From Lactococcus carnosus (GTDB lineage Bacteria; Bacillota; Bacilli; Lactobacillales; Streptococcaceae), in assembly GCF_006770265.1 (NCBI RefSeq), contig NZ_CP017194.1, positions 1 to 64,000 on the forward strand: DNA of 64,000 nucleotides, read 5' to 3'. The notes below the pieces were generated by a model. That model was not told where the DNA came from, searched no databases, and saw nothing but the letters and a program-made list of their open reading frames with translations. A program made the position numbers and the translations under genes. Below are positions 9,854 through 18,083 of the stretch, piece after piece; the stretch's first letter is position 1; each line of letters starts with the position of its first letter.

Positions 9854-12800
9854 TTGTTTTCTCATCTCTAATACGATTTAAGCGCTCTGTAAAGGCCATA
9901 ATTTGTGCAAGATAAGCTGCTTCTGATACCTGTCTAATATCAAAACGAATAATCATCAAGCCTTTTTCTTCGCCAATTTTAGCTTTTAGAGTTGTCTTGG
10001 AGAGGGCATCAAAATAATCCTGTGGCATAAACTGATGATTGGCTGCTTTACTCATCGTATACGTGATATTGACAAGTTGTCGCTCTATTTTGTCAACTAA
10101 TGCATGATCAGCAAAACATTTTAACAGACCAATTTCTAATAAATAAGCAACAGTATCAGGATATTCACCAAAACGATCGATTAACTCATCTTGTAAATCT
10201 TGATAGTAGACGCGGCTCTCTATTTCTCTAATACGCTTATAAATTTCTATTTTTTGTCGTTGATCAGAAATATAGTCTGTCGGTAAGAAGGCATCAATTC
10301 CAAGCGATATTTCAGAACTTGATTTTGTTGTTTTCTTTGTTTTACCAAGACGTTTATTGACTGCTTCTTCTAATAGTTGCGCATACAAATCAAAGCCAAT
10401 TGAATCAATAAAGCCGGATTGTTCAGCACCCAAAATGTTACCGGATCCACGAATAGATAAATCACGCATGGCAATTTTAAAACCAGATCCTAACTCAGTA
10501 AATCCCTTAATCGCCTCTAGTCTTTTTTCAGAAACATCAGTCAGTGATTTATCAGGTTGGTACATGAAATAGGCATAGGCGACACGATTAGAACGGCCAA
10601 CACGCCCTCGCAGTTGGTAGAGCTGAGAAAGTCCCATTCGATCAGCATCCTCTACAAATAGCGTATTGGCATTTGGGATGTCCACACCAGTTTCAATAAT
10701 TGTTGTCGCAACCAGAACATCGTATTCGCCATTTATAAACTCAAGCAAGGTATTCTCTAACTGTACTTCACTCATTTGACCATGTATATAGCTAACACGT
10801 GCTTCGGGAATCAGTTCTGAAATCTGGGATACTTTTTGTTCTATTGTGTCAACACGGTTGTAAATATAGAAAACTTGTCCGCCACGTGATATTTCTCTTA
10901 AAACAGCATCTCTTAGTACACCAAAATTTGTCTCCATCACGTAGGTCTGTACAGGATAACGATTAGTAGGGGGGGTTTCAATGACTGATAGGTCTCGAAT
11001 CCCCATCATCGACATATGTAGGGTCCGGGGAATCGGTGTAGCTGTTAATGTTAAGACGTCAACTTGGGTTTTAAGCTCCTTAAGTCTTTCCTTATGTTTG
11101 ACACCAAACCTTTGTTCCTCATCGATGATCATTAAGCCTAAATCGAAAAAGACGACGTCTTTAGATAGGAGACGGTGTGTACCAATGAGTAAATCAACAC
11201 GGTCTTTTTTTAATTTTTCGAGTATTTCAGTTTGTTCTTTTTTTGTTTGAAAACGAGACATCACAGCAACGTTTACACCAAAATCATTGAATCGCTCTCG
11301 GAAATTATTGTAGTGTTGCTCTGCTAGGACCGTTGTAGGGACTAAAATGGCAACTTGCTTGTGATCATTTATTGCCTTAAAGGCAGCACGCATGGCAACT
11401 TCTGTTTTACCAAACCCCACATCACCGACTAACAATCTGTCCATGGGACGGACTCTTTCCATGTCTTGTTTGATTTCTTTGACAGAGCGTAGTTGGTCCT
11501 CTGTTTCAGTATATGAAAAGGCGTCATCAAATTCTTGCTGACTAGCATCATCAGGGGCAAAAGCAAATCCTTTTTGACTTTCTCTAGCTGCATAGAGTTT
11601 GATTAAATCAGCTGAGATATCTTCAATTTGTTTGCTGACAGTTTTGACAGTTCGTTTCCATCTACCATCATTCAGTTTGTTGACTTTAGGTGGTTTTCCT
11701 TCACCAGCAGCATACTTAGTTAGTAAATCGACTTGGTCAACCGGAATAGAGATTGTATCATTATTTTGGTATTGAATCGTTAAGTAATCCCGATGTATAT
11801 TAGCAATTTCAATCGTCTCAAGACCTAAGTACTTACCGATACCATGAGTTTGATGGACGACAAAATCGCCAACGGCTAACTCATTATAGTCTTTAAGTCG
11901 TTCTGCATTTGTAATGTTAAGTCTTTTGGTTCGTCTTTTTTTATTTTTACCGAAAATCTCATTTTCTGTAATGAGCACAATTTTTTCTTCAAGTAGATTA
12001 AAGCCATTTGCCAAATTTATATTGACGATGTTGACTTTGTTTTCCTGAATTGCTTGCAGTGAGGATAGTGTAAAAGCCACGTCAACATCTTGTAAACTAT
12101 CTATCAACTTACCTTGCTTCTCTTTTGAAACGGCAAGGATTACTGTATAGTTAATTTTAGTTAAATGCTCTACTTCAACTTTTAGTAGTTGTATTTGGCC
12201 AAAGAAAGATTGGATTGTATGCTGATTAAAATTATGTAATTGATCAAATTTTAAGTTGCCTAGCCCTTTTTGAAAATTTGAGAAAAAAGTTGCTGGCTTA
12301 TACTGCCTTAAACTATGAATTGTATCAGATAAGTAAATCATACCATCAATAGACCGATTAAGTATCTTTTCAGATAAACTGAACTCGGCTGTCTCGTGTG
12401 TGATTTTATGATCCATTTCAGTTATTTTTTGAAAATCATCGATAAATAGTGGCGTATTTTTCGGAAAATAATCTAGTAATGTCCATTTGTCTTCATAAAA
12501 AAATTCGCTAAATTTTCTTAAATCAGGATGATAGTGGTCATGTTTGGCAGCACCAATGAGTTCATCAAAATAAGATTTTTGTTGCTCATTTAAATCTGGT
12601 ATACTTGAGAGGTTATTGACACCACGTGCAAAGTCATCTTGACTTAGGACAAAGTCAGATGCTGGTGTAATCGTTACTGTATTTACTTCTTGTAAAGAGC
12701 GTTGTGTTTCTATATCAAAGTAGCGAATTCCATCGATTTCATCACCAAAAAACTCTATTCTAATCGGATTTTCGGCAGTTAAAGGATAAATATCTAAAAT

Positions 12801-13334
12801 ATCACCGCGTTTTGAAAACTCTCCAGGGCTCATCACACGTTGGACAAGGTCAAAAGAGCGTGTTGATAATTGCTTGGCAATTGCCTCAACATCAAGCTCT
12901 TGACCGACTGTAAATGTCAACTTGAAATTCTTAAATGTTTTTGGATTCGGTAATAAATTGCGTAAAGCAAAAATCGGTATGATTAAAAAACCATCCGCTT
13001 GTTCATCCTGTAAGAAAGTAAGGGCATCTAGCCGATAAGCGATTCTTTCTTTACTGGCAATTGCATATTCTGCAAAAATATTATCATCAGAGAAATATTG
13101 GAAGATCTTGTCTTCACCAATGATCTCTGCTAGATCACTATAGAGTTCACTAGCGTGATATTGACTATCTGTGATGATAATGTATTTATCAGGGTAGTTA
13201 TCATATGCTGTAGCCATCAACAGTGCTTTGATCGTACCTTGAATACCAGTGAATAAGGTACGTGATGCCTTATTTAGATCACGATGCCATTTATTTACTG
13301 GTAGATTCTCATCAAATAGAGTTGTAAGTTTCAT
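9834..13334 (-). CDS. mfd: Transcription-repair coupling factor Mfd
   Basis: Removes RNA polymerase stalled at lesions and recruits UvrA. The 1166-residue length is usual. The N-terminal UvrB-homology module is followed by an RNA-polymerase-interacting domain (GDFVVHQTHGIGKYLGLE). The RecG-like translocase carries Walker A GDVGFGKT (K643), a DEEQ box (IIDEEQRFGV), TATPIPRTL, and the GRVGRS and TRG-type region. A C-terminal regulatory domain ends the protein. Its ATG overlaps the pth stop by 4 nt (ATGA), so it is translationally coupled. In this window it points against the inferred replication direction. Confidence 0.97.
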   Translation of the reverse strand: MKLTTLFDENLPVNKWHRDLNKASRTLFTGIQGTIKALLMATAYDNYPDKYIIITDSQYHASELYSDLAEIIGEDKIFQYFSDDNIFAEYAIASKERIAYRLDALTFLQDEQADGFLIIPIFALRNLLPNPKTFKNFKLTFTVGQELDVEAIAKQLSTRSFDLVQRVMSPGEFSKRGDILDIYPLTAENPIRIEFFGDEIDGIRYFDIETQRSLQEVNTVTITPASDFVLSQDDFARGVNNLSSIPDLNEQQKSYFDELIGAAKHDHYHPDLRKFSEFFYEDKWTLLDYFPKNTPLFIDDFQKITEMDHKITHETAEFSLSEKILNRSIDGMIYLSDTIHSLRQYKPATFFSNFQKGLGNLKFDQLHNFNQHTIQSFFGQIQLLKVEVEHLTKINYTVILAVSKEKQGKLIDSLQDVDVAFTLSSLQAIQENKVNIVNINLANGFNLLEEKIVLITENEIFGKNKKRRTKRLNITNAERLKDYNELAVGDFVVHQTHGIGKYLGLETIEIANIHRDYLTIQYQNNDTISIPVDQVDLLTKYAAGEGKPPKVNKLNDGRWKRTVKTVSKQIEDISADLIKLYAARESQKGFAFAPDDASQQEFDDAFSYTETEDQLRSVKEIKQDMERVRPMDRLLVGDVGFGKTEVAMRAAFKAINDHKQVAILVPTTVLAEQHYNNFRERFNDFGVNVAVMSRFQTKKEQTEILEKLKKDRVDLLIGTHRLLSKDVVFFDLGLMIIDEEQRFGVKHKERLKELKTQVDVLTLTATPIPRTLHMSMMGIRDLSVIETPPTNRYPVQTYVMETNFGVLRDAVLREISRGGQVFYIYNRVDTIEQKVSQISELIPEARVSYIHGQMSEVQLENTLLEFINGEYDVLVATTIIETGVDIPNANTLFVEDADRMGLSQLYQLRGRVGRSNRVAYAYFMYQPDKSLTDVSEKRLEAIKGFTELGSGFKIAMRDLSIRGSGNILGAEQSGFIDSIGFDLYAQLLEEAVNKRLGKTKKTTKSSSEISLGIDAFLPTDYISDQRQKIEIYKRIREIESRVYYQDLQDELIDRFGEYPDTVAYLLEIGLLKCFADHALVDKIERQLVNITYTMSKAANHQFMPQDYFDALSKTTLKAKIGEEKGLMIIRFDIRQVSEAAYLAQIMAFTERLNRIRDEKTNEKTID

Positions 13335-13900
13335 CCGTTAAATTGGTTTCCAGTCTGATTGAAATTATTTGTCTCAATAAAATATTGAACAGCATCTGCT
13401 GCACGCGCAATGCCGATTTCTGCATCTTCATTATCTGTTTTATCAAATCTACCAAGTACATGATTGACGACGCTCATCCCATGTTTAGGACGACCGATTC
13501 CTACTTTAATGCGATTAAATACTTGCGTGTTAAGTTGTTCCGAAATTGATTTGATCCCATTATGACCACCGGCGGATCCTTTTTGACGAAGTCGAAGTTT
13601 TCCTACTGCCATATCGATATCATCATAGACAACCATTAGGTCGTCAGCTGTTAAGCCATTATAAGATAAAATTGGTTTTACTGCCTTACCTGAATCATTC
13701 ATAAAGGTGAGTGGTTTGACTAGTAAAACTTTTTCACCATCAACAAATGTACTAGCTATGTCTGATATAAATGTTTTATCACGCTTAAAGCTGATATCTA
13801 GTCGTTCAGCAAGAACATCTAAGACATCAAAGCCGATATTATGTTTAGTATGGGTATATTTATCACCTGGATTACCAAGCCCCACTATTATCTTCACCAA
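13331..13900 (-). CDS. pth: Peptidyl-tRNA hydrolase
   Basis: Releases peptides from prematurely dissociated peptidyl-tRNA. The protein (189 residues) shows the family N-terminus IIVGLGNPGDKYTHTKHNIGFDVLD with catalytic His20, then NDSGKAV and VYDDIDMAVGKLRLRQKGSAGGHNGIKSI with the conserved Asp and the GGHNG loop. I chose the TTG at 13900 because AAAGGAG lies 7 nt upstream; a GTG is the next codon. It is first in a pth-mfd-flippase unit preceded by an unassigned operator-like repeat. Confidence 0.95.
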   Translation of the reverse strand: MVKIIVGLGNPGDKYTHTKHNIGFDVLDVLAERLDISFKRDKTFISDIASTFVDGEKVLLVKPLTFMNDSGKAVKPILSYNGLTADDLMVVYDDIDMAVGKLRLRQKGSAGGHNGIKSISEQLNTQVFNRIKVGIGRPKHGMSVVNHVLGRFDKTDNEDAEIGIARAADAVQYFIETNNFNQTGNQFNG

Positions 13901-13922
13901 ATTGACACTCCTTTTACATTAA

Positions 13923-13950
13923 GTTTACGATGTTTACGATTATCGTAAAC
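13923..13950. promoter_or_regulatory. Operator-like triple repeat upstream of pth-mfd
   Basis: Two head-to-tail copies of GTTTACGAT (13923-13931 and 13932-13940) are followed, after one base, by the inverted copy ATCGTAAAC (13942-13950). The last two form a perfect 19-nt inverted repeat. On the minus strand it lies between the ychF terminator and the pth ribosome-binding site, where a promoter is expected. I do not recognise the regulator. Confidence 0.55.
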
Positions 13951-13953
13951 GCC

Positions 13954-13982
13954 AAAAAAGACTGAAATAACTATTTCAGCTT
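13954..13982 (-). terminator. Terminator after ychF
   Basis: On the minus strand the stem CTGAAATA/TATTTCAG is followed by TCTTTTTT. It separates ychF from pth. Confidence 0.75.
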
Positions 13983-13991
13983 CTTGACCAT

Positions 13992-15107
13992 TTAGACATT
14001 AAAGCGGAATTCTAAAATATCACCATCTTGTACGATGTATTCTTTTCCTTCTTCTCTCAGACGCCCTGCTTCTTTAACTGCCTTTTCTGAACCGTATTGA
14101 ACTAAGTCATCGTAAGACATGGTTACTGCTCTAATGAATCCTTTTTCAAAATCAGAATGAATAATACCTGCTGCACCAGGCGCTTTAATACCACGTTTAA
14201 ATGTCCATGCACGAACTTCTTTTTCACCGGCTGTAAAGTAGGTGCCAAGACCGAGTAAACGATAAGCGACTTGTGTTAACTTATCAATCCCGGATTCACT
14301 TAAGCCAATTGCTTCAAGAAATTCAGCTTTTTCATCATCATCTAGTTCTGCTATTTCTTCCTCAACACGAGCAGATATAACAACAGTATCCGCATTCTCT
14401 GTTGCTGCAAACTCACGTATTTGTTTTACATAAGTAATGCTTTCTGGATCACCAACTTCATCTTCAGATACATTTGCAACATATAAGACTGGTTTAGTTG
14501 TCAATAAGAATAGCGACTTAACAACTTTTAATTCATCTTCTTCAAATGCAACTGTTCTTGCCGATTTGCCTGCTTCGAGTGTTGGTTTGATTTTATCCAA
14601 AACTTTAAGTTCTAACACAGCATCTTTATCTTTTTGTGTCCGTGCTATTTTTTCAACACGCGCATATCTTTTATTGATAGATTCTAAGTCTGCTAAAATC
14701 AGTTCTAAGTTAATGGTGTCAATGTCAGCAAGTGGATCAACAAAGTCACTCTCGCGGTTTTGTTCTCGCATCACGTTTTCATCTTCAAAGGCACGAACGA
14801 CATGGATGATGGCATCCACTTCTCGGATATTTGCAAGGAATTTATTACCTAATCCTTCTCCCTTTGAAGCACCTTTAACGATACCTGCGATATCTGTGAA
14901 TTCAAACGTTGTTGGGATTGTTTTCTTTGGTTTAATGAGATCGGTAATGTTATCAAGTCGTTTATCTGGGACTTCAACCGTGCCAACATTTGGGTCAATG
15001 GTTGCAAATGGGTAGTTGGCAGCTTCTGCCCCCGCTTGCGTGATTGCGTTAAAGAGTGTAGATTTACCGACATTGGGTAATCCGACGATGCCTGCTGTTA
15101 AAGCCAT
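13992..15107 (-). CDS. ychF: Ribosome-binding ATPase YchF (Obg family)
   Basis: TRAFAC-class P-loop protein that prefers ATP and binds ribosomes; linked to stress responses in other bacteria. G1 loop GLPNVGKS lies at residues 8-15 and DIAG is the G3 motif. A coiled-coil insert is followed by a C-terminal TGS domain (ending VQDGDILEFRFNV). Starting at MALTAGIVG (15107) gives 371 residues with the family-typical N-terminus. An ATG 24 nt upstream (15131) lies nearer to AAGGAG (about 15153), so the start is uncertain. It follows the DUF951 gene on the same strand. Confidence 0.95.
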   Translation of the reverse strand: MALTAGIVGLPNVGKSTLFNAITQAGAEAANYPFATIDPNVGTVEVPDKRLDNITDLIKPKKTIPTTFEFTDIAGIVKGASKGEGLGNKFLANIREVDAIIHVVRAFEDENVMREQNRESDFVDPLADIDTINLELILADLESINKRYARVEKIARTQKDKDAVLELKVLDKIKPTLEAGKSARTVAFEEDELKVVKSLFLLTTKPVLYVANVSEDEVGDPESITYVKQIREFAATENADTVVISARVEEEIAELDDDEKAEFLEAIGLSESGIDKLTQVAYRLLGLGTYFTAGEKEVRAWTFKRGIKAPGAAGIIHSDFEKGFIRAVTMSYDDLVQYGSEKAVKEAGRLREEGKEYIVQDGDILEFRFNV

Positions 15108-15159
15108 AGTTTTATTGTTACATCTAATCATCCTATTTGAATAGATGTAAGCTCCTTTC

Positions 15160-15354
15160 TTAATTCAAAATCTTTTTTATTTTTTTATTAAAATCATTTC
15201 GTGGCATCATGACAAGGTGATCGCAATTACTGCAACGGATTTTGATATCAGCGCCTAAACGCATAATTTCCCACTTATTTGCTTTTTTTCCAGTTGATTT
15301 AACAAGACAAGCATGTGGTTTTTTCATCTCAATAAAATCACCTAAATTGTACAT
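15160..15354 (-). CDS. DUF951 small protein (YyzM-like)
   Basis: 64-residue protein with a conserved Cys pair (IRCSNCDHLVMMPR), probably a small zinc-ribbon-like fold. DUF951 genes sit beside ychF in many Firmicutes (yyzM in B. subtilis), and the same neighbourhood is seen here. The biochemical role is unknown; it resembles a nucleic-acid-binding accessory protein only by its ribbon-like cysteines. The ATG at 15354 is chosen because GGAGGG lies 5-6 nt upstream; an upstream extension to 15399 has no such signal. Confidence 0.85.
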   Translation of the reverse strand: MYNLGDFIEMKKPHACLVKSTGKKANKWEIMRLGADIKIRCSNCDHLVMMPRNDFNKKIKKILN

Positions 15355-15586
15355 CAATTCCCTCCATAAGCATGAAACATTTTCACTACATTCTAACAAA
15401 ATACCTAGAAAAACACAACTAACCCCAAGTTTATGGTGAGACAGAAAGGCGTCATCTTTTGTCGTAAAATGATGTGCTTTTCAAAAAATAGGATGTATCT
15501 TATTTTAACGACATCTGATAATGAAAACCTGTCACCATGGTTAGTGACGAATAGGTTGTAAATAGAGGGATAAAAAATTTGTCTTA
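15355..15586. other. Gene-free divergent region between DUF951 and rqcP
   Basis: No credible reading frame. An imperfect stem-loop lies at about 15528-15559 (outer AACCT/AGGTT, inner GTCAC/GTGAC). The region must hold the minus-strand promoter for DUF951-ychF and is one boundary of the apparently inverted block. Confidence 0.5.
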
Positions 15587-15617
15587 TTGTACAAGTTATC
15601 TGCTTGTATGCTATAAT
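15587..15617 (+). promoter_or_regulatory. Extended -10 promoter of rqcP, predicting a leaderless mRNA
   Basis: TGCTATAAT (15609-15617) is a perfect extended -10; a poor -35 (TTGTAC, 15587-15592) lies 19 nt upstream. The rqcP ATG begins 8 nt after the last base of the -10, where transcription should start, and there is no Shine-Dalgarno. Confidence 0.75.
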
Positions 15618-15624
15618 AAGTGTT

Positions 15625-15885
15625 ATGAGATTAGACAAATATTTAAAAGTTTCAAGAATTATTAAGAGAAGAACAGTTGCTAAAGAAGTTGCTGATAAAG
15701 GGCGTATAAAACTTAATGGCATACTTGCCAAGAGCTCTTCTGATGTCAAATTCGATGATGTCTTAACGATTACTTTTGGTAATAAAATTTTAGAGGTTCG
15801 TGTACTAGACATGAAAGACTCGACTAAAAAAGAAGATGCTGATAAAATGTACGAAATTTTATCAGAAACGAGAGTTAATGCATAG
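15625..15885 (+). CDS. rqcP: S4-domain ribosome quality-control protein RqcP
   Basis: YabO/RqcP binds stalled 50S subunits with RqcH and supports C-terminal alanine tailing of nascent chains in B. subtilis. The 86-residue protein starts [28 protein letters not shown], the classic S4 RNA-binding motif. An in-frame extension to 15604 would overlap the promoter and is rejected. The ATG has no ribosome-binding site and lies 7 nt past an extended -10, so the mRNA is probably leaderless. Next gene is divIC, the same order as in Bacillus and streptococci. Confidence 0.92.
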   Translation: MRLDKYLKVSRIIKRRTVAKEVADKGRIKLNGILAKSSSDVKFDDVLTITFGNKILEVRVLDMKDSTKKEDADKMYEILSETRVNA

Positions 15886-15911
15886 TCTCCAGTCACCTCA
15901 ACGATAAGTTT

Positions 15912-15918
15912 AAAGGAG
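15912..15918 (+). promoter_or_regulatory. Strong ribosome-binding site of divIC
   Basis: AAAGGAG at 15912-15918. The in-frame codons at sensible distance are ATT (15920), ATC (15923) and ATC (15926); only the last has normal 7-nt spacing. Confidence 0.8.
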
Positions 15919-15925
15919 AATTATC

Positions 15926-16312
15926 ATCGCTAACAAGAAAATAGTTCGATTAAATAACGACTATACAACACAACAGTTAAAAAATATACAACCAGTCAAT
16001 AAAAAAGCCCCTAAACGTCGTTATTTAGGGTTAATTTTAATTACTGTTATTTTAGTTATGATGCTGCCCACAATTAATCTTGTTAAGTCATATCAAACCT
16101 TACAAAGTCGTCGGACGCTTCAAGTTAAGTATGATAAAAAATCAGCACAACTAGATCAACAACTAGTGATCAAGAAAGCAAATATCACGAAGTTACAAGA
16201 TCCTCTTTTTATTGAAAAGTATGCAAGAGCAAAGTTTTCCTACTCCAAACAGGACGAGAAGGTGTTTCCAATTCCAGACTTATCTGACGGAGGCGTCACT
16301 GATATAAAATGA
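15926..16312 (+). CDS. divIC: Septum formation initiator DivIC, non-canonical ATC start
   Basis: Bitopic division protein that forms a complex with FtsL and DivIB. The cytoplasmic N-terminus (ANKKIVRLNNDY), a transmembrane segment (about residues 37-58) and an extracellular coiled coil ending in the DivIC motif DPLFIEKYARAKF are all in frame. The first ATG (16058) lies inside the membrane segment, so it cannot be the true start. Upstream, an in-frame TAA (15911-15913) overlaps the Shine-Dalgarno, and no ATG, GTG or TTG exists between it and 16058. ATC at 15926 gives 128 residues, the usual size. A substitution from ATG or a sequence error is the alternative. Confidence 0.85.
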   Translation: MANKKIVRLNNDYTTQQLKNIQPVNKKAPKRRYLGLILITVILVMMLPTINLVKSYQTLQSRRTLQVKYDKKSAQLDQQLVIKKANITKLQDPLFIEKYARAKFSYSKQDEKVFPIPDLSDGGVTDIK

Positions 16313-16647
16313 TTGGTCACATAAAACATATGTCAAAATTTGGTCTTTTTGTTACCTTTTTATCCTCAGATTTAAGTCAAGAAGCACTGCTTGCTTTATC
16401 TTATTCTGAGACAGGATTAGCCAGTGTGCAAACAGGTTTATTGCGTTGGTCAGAAACACCCTCAGGTGAGAAATACCATAAGGGTGAAGCGATTAATGTA
16501 ACCGTTAAAGCTGTTAGAGAAGATAAAAAGATAGAGCTTGCATTAGTAGATGAAGCTTTTTTGGCAAAGTATGAGCAAAAAATGATCACGACTCTAGACA
16601 GGTTAACTAACTTGCACACTAAAAATCAAGAGGTAAGAAACTTATGA
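16309..16647 (+). CDS. S1-domain RNA-binding protein (YabR-like position)
   Basis: 112-residue protein beginning directly with an S1/OB-fold first strand (GHIKHMSKFGLFVTF), followed by the second half VTVKAVREDKKIELALVD. YabR occupies this place after divIC in B. subtilis, but similarity here is limited to the S1 fold. A C-terminal 30 residues beyond the domain look helical. The ATG overlaps the divIC stop (ATGA), so it is translationally coupled. RNA or ribosome binding is inferred from the fold only. Confidence 0.75.
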   Translation: MIGHIKHMSKFGLFVTFLSSDLSQEALLALSYSETGLASVQTGLLRWSETPSGEKYHKGEAINVTVKAVREDKKIELALVDEAFLAKYEQKMITTLDRLTNLHTKNQEVRNL

Positions 16648-18083
16648 CAACAAAAAATGGGCAATTAAATGATGGACGAGAAGTCTATCTAAATGGCAAC
16701 TATGTTTCAAATTTGGCTAGTGAGGCTGTTTTTTCGCGTACTTTAAAAATTATCCAAAGATATTATGACTTACAGCATGAAAATAAAGATCATACCTTTT
16801 TTGAAGGTGATATCCAGTCTTCAGTGATGTTTCTTACGCCCAAATCACCAGCGGACTTAGCAAAAAAACGCCAAATATATGAAGAGGTTGCTAGGGAGTC
16901 CTATGGTATGCTAGGTAGAACACCTGACTTTATTAACGCTGGTGTTGCTGTGTTAGAAAACTATGCTGATAATTTAGGTAGTGGTGATCACATCAACTTT
17001 GCCTTAAACGCAAAAGAATGGGCTAACCACGTTAAGCGTGAAGACACGTTTGTTAGCCATGCCATTCAAAATCCACAGGTTGATCGACAAAAAGGATTAT
17101 CTGAGTTACTTGATTCAGGTCAAGAATTTGCAGGCGTCTGGATTAAAGAGCGTCGCCTGGATGGTGTTATCGTTAGAGGTGCAAAGCAAGTCAATACGTT
17201 AGCGCCGCTTGCAGATGAGCTGCTCATATTTAATTTACCTGGACTAACTCCTGAGGATGACAAGTTTGCCTTGGCTTTTGCGATGCCCATAGCAACAGAA
17301 GGGGTGAAAGTTGTCTGCCGTAAGTCAACTATGAAAACGACTTATTCTTTAGCGGATTATCCGTTATCAAATGCTTTTGATGAAATAGATGCCTTTATTT
17401 TATTTGATGATGTTTTCATCCCTAATGATGCCTTGTTTGTTTGTGGTGATGTCAACAAATCGAATGCCTTTTTTGAGGCAAGTGGCCTATTTAATCATAC
17501 GGCCCATCAGGATGAAGTTCGCGGCTTTATAAAATTAGAATTTGTGACAGGACTAGCTGTTAAACTAGCTGACAAACTTGGGTTAAGAGGCTTTCAACGT
17601 GTTCAAGAAATGCTAGGACAATTATCCGTGAATTTGGAGATGATTCGCTCATGTATCATCGCTAGCGAAGTCACTGGTAAGATGCAAAATGGTGTGTTTA
17701 CACCAAATATGCAAACATTGCTAGCCGTACGAGCTAATTTAACGACTTACTATGATGAAGCTTTACGCGCAATTGCAGAGTTTTCTGCAGGATCTGCAGT
17801 AGGTGTGCCAGACTTTCGTGAGTTTCATAACGCAAAGATAGGCGACATGCTAGCGAATGCCATGACGAGTCCGCTGATGGATGCTGCCGAACGGGCTTTA
17901 CTATTGAATCTTGCTTGGGATATTACAGGTGAGAGTTTTGGACAGCGTCAACGCGTCTATGAATTTTTACATGGTGGTAATCCAATGTTTATTAGGATGC
18001 AACATCTTGTAAACACTGATTTAAGTGATGCCAATAAGATGATTGATAAGGTTTTAGAAAATGCAAGACAAGATAGCAAATAA
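16644..18083 (+). CDS. HpaB-family FADH2-dependent aromatic hydroxylase-like protein
   Basis: Resembles 4-hydroxyphenylacetate 3-monooxygenase large components (HpaB), which use FADH2 from a separate reductase to hydroxylate phenols. The 479-residue length fits. The N-terminal part (DGREVYLNG, PDFINAGVAVLENY), the middle part (HAIQNPQVDR, DGVIVRGAKQVNTLAPLADELL) and the acyl-CoA-dehydrogenase-like C-terminal helices (HGGNPMFIRM) follow family order. The ATG overlaps the S1 gene stop by 4 nt and its 3' end overlaps the next gene by 23 nt. No HpaC reductase or aromatic catabolic gene is nearby. Substrate is unknown. Confidence 0.8.
   Translation: MTTKNGQLNDGREVYLNGNYVSNLASEAVFSRTLKIIQRYYDLQHENKDHTFFEGDIQSSVMFLTPKSPADLAKKRQIYEEVARESYGMLGRTPDFINAGVAVLENYADNLGSGDHINFALNAKEWANHVKREDTFVSHAIQNPQVDRQKGLSELLDSGQEFAGVWIKERRLDGVIVRGAKQVNTLAPLADELLIFNLPGLTPEDDKFALAFAMPIATEGVKVVCRKSTMKTTYSLADYPLSNAFDEIDAFILFDDVFIPNDALFVCGDVNKSNAFFEASGLFNHTAHQDEVRGFIKLEFVTGLAVKLADKLGLRGFQRVQEMLGQLSVNLEMIRSCIIASEVTGKMQNGVFTPNMQTLLAVRANLTTYYDEALRAIAEFSAGSAVGVPDFREFHNAKIGDMLANAMTSPLMDAAERALLLNLAWDITGESFGQRQRVYEFLHGGNPMFIRMQHLVNTDLSDANKMIDKVLENARQDSK

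Noticed and set aside
14437-15015. 192-codon plus-strand frame antisense to ychF
   Set aside because: Serine-rich shadow translation typical of the reverse strand of a coding gene; no start signals.
16058-16312. DivIC as an 84-residue protein starting at the ATG 16058
   Set aside because: It would begin inside the membrane helix and lose the cytoplasmic N-terminus, which is in frame upstream behind a good ribosome-binding site.
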